NCBI RefSeq assembly: GCF_014784055.1
Contig: NZ_CP061813.1
Location: 3,482,001-3,546,000, forward strand
DNA length: 64,000 nt
Direction: 5' to 3'
From: Polaribacter haliotis
GTDB lineage: Bacteria > Bacteroidota > Bacteroidia > Flavobacteriales > Flavobacteriaceae
The position numbers were made by a program, and so were the translations under genes. Below are positions 59,741-64,000 of this stretch, in pieces. Position 1 is the first letter of the stretch; each line of letters begins with the position of its first letter. The notes under the pieces are model-generated. The model was given only the letters and a program-made list of their open reading frames with translations, did no database searches and was not told the DNA's origin.

Positions 59741-62367
59741 TTGAAAATAAACTATTTCATGAAATACCTAAAAATGCAGATTTTCATTCTGCAATAATGA
59801 CAACATATTCGTTTGATTTTTATCATTTTGAATCGCAAGTATTAAAAACGCTAAAAAGTAAAGGAGTTACAAATATTTCTGTATTTGCAGATACAACAAT
59901 GTTAGACCAGAGTATTGGGTTTGCTACGTCACATTTAAAATCATTAAGTACTTCTTATAGTGTTTGTGGTGTGCCTTGCAAAGGAGCATTTCACCCAAAA
60001 ATAATATTATTAGCAGGAGAGGAAGAAGTAATGTTAATTCAAGGTTCTGGAAATATTACGAGTGGAGGACATGGAAAAAATCATGAATTATTTAATGTTT
60101 TTTATGCGAATAAAGATGATAAAAAACAATTACCATTAATTCAAGAAGCTTGGTTATATCTTAAAGAACTTAACAGAAATGTTGAAGGAATATCAAAAGA
60201 AAAACTGAATTGGGTGAGTTCAAATTGCAATTTATTAAAGAAAAGTATAAAGGTAAAACATAAGTTTTATACAATTTCAGATAGTTTTAGAGCTGCACTT
60301 TTATATAATTCAGAATCTGGTATTTGGAATCAATTAAACAAATTAATTTCTTTAAAAAGAGCTACAAAGATTCATGTATTTAGTCCTTTTTATGATGAAA
60401 ATGGAGCTTTGTTAAAGAAGTTTTTTGAAGCGAATAATACAATCTCAATCAACGCATTTTTACAGCCAAATAAAGGAATTCATCCTTTTAAAATGGATCA
60501 AGGAGAAAATATTCACTTTTATTCTTGGGAAAGTACTACAAGATCAAAGAAGCGTATAAATAAAATTCAAGACAGAAAATTACATAGTAAAGTGTTTCAT
60601 TTTGTGATAGATGAAGAGGTTTATCTATTATTTGGAAGCCCAAATGCTACAATTTCTGCTTTTGGGAGTGAAAATTATAGAGGAATAAATGATGAGTTTG
60701 CAGTTTTAATTCATTTAAACGATAAGACAATTTTAGAAGAGTTGGGTTTAAATGGAGTTTACGAAAATGTAAAACCACAAGACAATAAACAAGCTGTTTT
60801 AGTTGAATCTGAAATTGAAGAAGAACAAAAAGAGAATCAACGTAAAATAAAACTTTTAGGAGTAGACAATAATAGAGGTGATTTAACTGTGTTTATTTAT
60901 AATTCTACCGAACATGAAAAAGCAATGTTAGCAATTTATAATCATTGGGGAGAAATACTTGAAAAACATACGATAAGTCTTAAAAAAGATAAAATTAAAA
61001 TTACACTTGATAAAAAAAATAATACCAATACCTCTGGTTATGTGCAGTTTTTAAATGAAGAAAATGTTATAATATCTAATAAACAAGTTATAAATAATCT
61101 TCAAGATTTATGGAATACCAACCCATCAGTAGAAAATAGAAAATTGATGAAGTTAAGTAGTTTATTAGAAACTGGAGATAATAAAGTTTTTGATGTAATT
61201 AATTTTTTCAATGATATTCATTCAAATAGGCAGACTAAAAGGAAAGAAATTGTAAATGATTCAGGGGGCATTGAAGAAAAAGAGGAAGAACATTCGCCTT
61301 CAGATATGACTTATGAACAGGCTATAGCTTTTAATGAAGAGAGCCAAAAAAACAAAGAAGTATTATCTCAACATAATACAGTTAAAGTTTGGGATGCAAT
61401 TGAAAAACATTTTAGCGATCTAACTTTAAGTGAGTCTGAAGATGATATGGATGATGAGGAAGAAGCCGATGCTACTGACAGTAGGGAAAGAAAAGGCAAA
61501 AAAGAAAGAACTTCTCCTATTGAGCAGAATTCAATAAAAGTATTAGAAAATAATAGAAAGAATATTAGTAGATTTTTTGATAATTATATTATTGCTTTAA
61601 AAAAGATTAGTGCTTCAGAAAATTATGAGGTTGGTATTGTAGATTATGCAATGTTGCTAATTGTTTTAAATCATCTAATGCAGTATTCTGGCAGAAAAGT
61701 AATTTTAAAAAAGGAAGTGAAATTTGGTGGTAGCGATTTAGAAATGTTACCAACTTTAGGTAATTTATCTCAATTAGATAATTTTTCTGGAGCATTGTTA
61801 AATATTTTAGGTGCTTATGTAAATGTGTTTTCAAAATCTCAATTTAAAGTATATGATGATGATTTCCATAAGAAAAAAGCACAGCATTATATGCAGTTAG
61901 TAAAGAACAATATGTTATTTTTACTATCAATTTTTAAAAAACGTTATACTAAACATAGTAATGCAGAGCTTTGGGGAGACGTTTTAGCGTATAATATTTT
62001 AAATAAGTTTGGTGAATTAGATGTTGATTATGCAGATTCTTTAACCGAATTTTATAAAAATATAAGTATCAAAGAAGTTAATCATAATGATTCTTTAGCC
62101 GTTTTAAAGAATTGGCATATAGATTATAAAAATAATTATTCGTCAGATAATTTTTACGATTGTAAAGATTTAGGGTTGTGTTTAGTAAATAAATTTTTAC
62201 CTACAAATGATAATAAGAAATTTATTAAAATAGTTAGACCAGGTTTTGATTTTGATGATGATGAAAAAGATTTCATTTTAAAAGAGTTGTATCAAATTGA
62301 TACAGGCAAACTAATGATGTCTAAACAAGAACACAACAAAAGCAAGATAAAAAAAATAAGTATTTAG
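59737..62367 (+). CDS. Phospholipase D-like nuclease
   Basis: An 876-aa protein with two HKD-type motifs: HPKIILLAG...GSGNIT (H near residue 85) and HSKVFHFVID...GSPNAT (H near 283), which together form one PLD active site. The rest includes an acidic linker (SESEDDMDDEEEADATDSRE near 565-585) and a helical C-terminus. PLD-family proteins of this size in defence islands cut DNA or RNA. It overlaps the 529-aa gene by 4 bp and precedes hsdR by 11 bp. Confidence 0.8.
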   Translation: MIENKLFHEIPKNADFHSAIMTTYSFDFYHFESQVLKTLKSKGVTNISVFADTTMLDQSIGFATSHLKSLSTSYSVCGVPCKGAFHPKIILLAGEEEVMLIQGSGNITSGGHGKNHELFNVFYANKDDKKQLPLIQEAWLYLKELNRNVEGISKEKLNWVSSNCNLLKKSIKVKHKFYTISDSFRAALLYNSESGIWNQLNKLISLKRATKIHVFSPFYDENGALLKKFFEANNTISINAFLQPNKGIHPFKMDQGENIHFYSWESTTRSKKRINKIQDRKLHSKVFHFVIDEEVYLLFGSPNATISAFGSENYRGINDEFAVLIHLNDKTILEELGLNGVYENVKPQDNKQAVLVESEIEEEQKENQRKIKLLGVDNNRGDLTVFIYNSTEHEKAMLAIYNHWGEILEKHTISLKKDKIKITLDKKNNTNTSGYVQFLNEENVIISNKQVINNLQDLWNTNPSVENRKLMKLSSLLETGDNKVFDVINFFNDIHSNRQTKRKEIVNDSGGIEEKEEEHSPSDMTYEQAIAFNEESQKNKEVLSQHNTVKVWDAIEKHFSDLTLSESEDDMDDEEEADATDSRERKGKKERTSPIEQNSIKVLENNRKNISRFFDNYIIALKKISASENYEVGIVDYAMLLIVLNHLMQYSGRKVILKKEVKFGGSDLEMLPTLGNLSQLDNFSGALLNILGAYVNVFSKSQFKVYDDDFHKKKAQHYMQLVKNNMLFLLSIFKKRYTKHSNAELWGDVLAYNILNKFGELDVDYADSLTEFYKNISIKEVNHNDSLAVLKNWHIDYKNNYSSDNFYDCKDLGLCLVNKFLPTNDNKKFIKIVRPGFDFDDDEKDFILKELYQIDTGKLMMSKQEHNKSKIKKISI

Positions 62368-62378
62368 GGTAAATTAAT

Positions 62379-64000
62379 ATGAGCAACTTTAGTTTTCTAA
62401 AAGAAGAATTTTTACAACTCTATTACGAGTCAGCAATTGCAGAAAAATATACATTTACTGCACCAAAATACGCTGCATTACAATGTAGAATTACATTAGA
62501 GTTGGGTATTAATTGGTTATATGATAATGATGTAGAAATGGAGCGTCCTTATGATACTACTTTGTCTGCATTATTACATCATCAATCTTTTAGAAATACA
62601 ATTAATAGAATGTTATTTCAAGAACTAAACTTAGTTCGTAAAATAGGGAATAACGCTGCACATGGTAAAAAAGTTTCTACTAAAGAAGCTTTAGTTTGTT
62701 TAAGAAGTATTTTTAGATTCACTACATACATCAGTAAATATTACAGTCAGTTAAATCCAGAAATTGATGTTTTTAATGAAAATTTTATAGGGAAACCAGA
62801 AGGAGCTATAAATGACAAAACTACAAAAGAATTAAAAGCCAGAGCAGAACAAGCAGAAGCAAAACTAAAAGAACTTAAAGAAGCCAAAGAAAAGCAAGAA
62901 GAGTTACAGAAAGAAAATGAACTCTTAAAATTGCAACTTAAACAACAGCAAGAGAAATTACTTGTAAGAAAACAAGAACGTACTAAAGCAATTGTTCAAG
63001 AAACAGCAATACCAATTCTTACACCAGAGTTAGAAACACGTAAGTTATTTATAGATGTTTTACTAAAAGAAGCAGGTTTTACTAATTTTAAAAACGGAGT
63101 AGATATTGAGTTTCCTGTTACAGGAATGCCAAAAGTTACAAATCCTTCAGGCGTTGGTTATGTAGATTATGTTTTATGGGGGAATAATGGTTTGCCTTTA
63201 GCAGTTGTGGAAGCTAAAAGTACATTACATAATGCAGCAAAGGGAAAACATCAAGCATTTTTATATGCAAACTGTTTAGAAAAAATGACAGGGCAAAGAC
63301 CTATTATTTTCTATTCTAATGGTTTTGAAACCTTTATTTGGGATGATACTTTTTACCCATCAAGAGAAGTTTCTGGTTTTTATACAAAAGCAGAATTAGA
63401 GTTTTTAATTGAAAAAAGAAAGTCCAGAGAAGACATTAGAAATTTTACAGTAAATACAGATATAGCGGGAAGACCTTATCAATTAGAAGCAATTAAAAGA
63501 ATAGGAGAATCTTTAGTAATTACAAAAGACGGAGATTTAAAAGGAAGAAACAGAGAGTCTTTATTAGTAATGGCTACAGGAAGTGGTAAAACAAGAACAG
63601 CTGCTGCTGCTGTAGATATGTTTATAAAATCTAATTGGGCAAAAAGAATTTTGTTTTTAGCAGATAGAAATGCATTAGTAACTCAAGCAAAGAATGCTTT
63701 TAAAGAGCATTTGCCACATTTATCTGCCATAGATTTAACTAAAGAAAAAGAAGATACAGGTACACGTTTGGTGTTTTCTACTTATCCAACTATCATGAAT
63801 AAAATTGATAGTTTAAAAAATGAAGATGGTAGGTTTTATGGAGTTGGTCATTTTGATGTTATTATTATAGATGAAGCGCACAGATCTGTGTATCAAAAAT
63901 ATGGTGCAATATTTGATTATTTCGACGCTATTCTTTTAGGGTTAACAGCTACACCAAAAAAAGATATAGACCATAACACCTATTCTTTATTTGGAATTGA
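62379..64000 (+). CDS. hsdR: Type I restriction enzyme R subunit, N-terminal part
   Basis: The first 540 codons are inside the window and the gene is cut by its end. Residues 1-130 resemble DUF4145 (YAALQCRITLELGINWLYDN, RKIGNNAAHG). Next is a coiled coil (about 150-205), then the endonuclease core with VDYVLWG (D near 263) and VVEAKS (E-x-K near 279-281). The helicase starts with Walker A MATGSGKTRT near 396-405 and DEAH near 500. ATG at 62379. Confidence 0.93.
   Translation, partial: MSNFSFLKEEFLQLYYESAIAEKYTFTAPKYAALQCRITLELGINWLYDNDVEMERPYDTTLSALLHHQSFRNTINRMLFQELNLVRKIGNNAAHGKKVSTKEALVCLRSIFRFTTYISKYYSQLNPEIDVFNENFIGKPEGAINDKTTKELKARAEQAEAKLKELKEAKEKQEELQKENELLKLQLKQQQEKLLVRKQERTKAIVQETAIPILTPELETRKLFIDVLLKEAGFTNFKNGVDIEFPVTGMPKVTNPSGVGYVDYVLWGNNGLPLAVVEAKSTLHNAAKGKHQAFLYANCLEKMTGQRPIIFYSNGFETFIWDDTFYPSREVSGFYTKAELEFLIEKRKSREDIRNFTVNTDIAGRPYQLEAIKRIGESLVITKDGDLKGRNRESLLVMATGSGKTRTAAAAVDMFIKSNWAKRILFLADRNALVTQAKNAFKEHLPHLSAIDLTKEKEDTGTRLVFSTYPTIMNKIDSLKNEDGRFYGVGHFDVIIIDEAHRSVYQKYGAIFDYFDAILLGLTATPKKDIDHNTYSLFGI

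Noticed and set aside
45930..64000. BREX, DISARM or Druantia locus
   Set aside because: No PglZ, BrxC, DrmA/DrmB or DruE-like genes are seen; hsdM, hsdS and hsdR define a type I restriction core.

Overview
The window is AT-rich and looks like a marine flavobacterium (family Flavobacteriaceae, Polaribacter/Tenacibaculum-like; the genus is a guess). Reasons are the RpoB/RpoC sequences, A-rich leaders instead of Shine-Dalgarno sites, TAnnTTTG -7 promoter elements of the Bacteroidota sigma factor, and two flavobacterial-type intergenic repeats.

Layout. (1) 1-10.5 kb is core chromosome: the end of rplL, rpoB, rpoC, a DUF3467 gene, aroC on the minus strand, tRNA-Ser(TGA) and tRNA-Arg(TCT). (2) 10.43-42.53 kb is a complete-looking temperate siphophage of HK97 type, integrated in the 3' end of tRNA-Arg and bounded by a 52-bp direct repeat. 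Its order is integrase, a secreted accessory protein, S24 repressor and Cro with an operator, small early genes, replication genes with internal iterons, HNH, TerS, TerL, [cassette array + second tyrosine recombinase], portal, protease, capsid, connectors, tail tube, tail chaperones with a -1 frameshift, tape measure, tail proteins, fibre, and a lysis group (membrane proteins, M15 endolysin, one-gene spanin). (3) From 42.7 kb to the window end is a second island with its own IntDOT-like integrase. It holds a lipoprotein, an NTF2-like protein, a HIRAN protein and a one-direction defence locus. That locus encodes a WYL regulator, a methylase-like/HsdS-like/histidine-kinase fusion, a receiver-like partner, HsdM, HsdS, a cold-shock-like/zinc-finger protein, a PD-(D/E)XK nuclease, a GIY-YIG-like protein, an unknown 529-aa protein, a PLD nuclease and HsdR (cut by the window end).

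Two systems deserve most attention. The first is an integron-like array inside the prophage (20196-24074), between terL and portal, which normally adjoin. About ten units are separated by RYYYAAC/GTTRRRY-like cores. Each complete unit starts with a GTT core that is the exact reverse complement of the AAC core at its own end, and the sites fold into imperfect hairpins as attC sites do. Several small genes lie inside the hairpin loops. One 368-bp unit is present three times, with every copy boundary at an AAC core. The adjacent recombinase has all catalytic residues but lacks the IntI-specific insertion.

The second is the type I restriction locus wired to a two-component pair and a WYL regulator. 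Sites of the form TGCA-N7-TGCA lie 10-11 bp upstream of -7 elements before the WYL gene, the kinase fusion and hsdM, which suggests one regulator controls all three transcripts.
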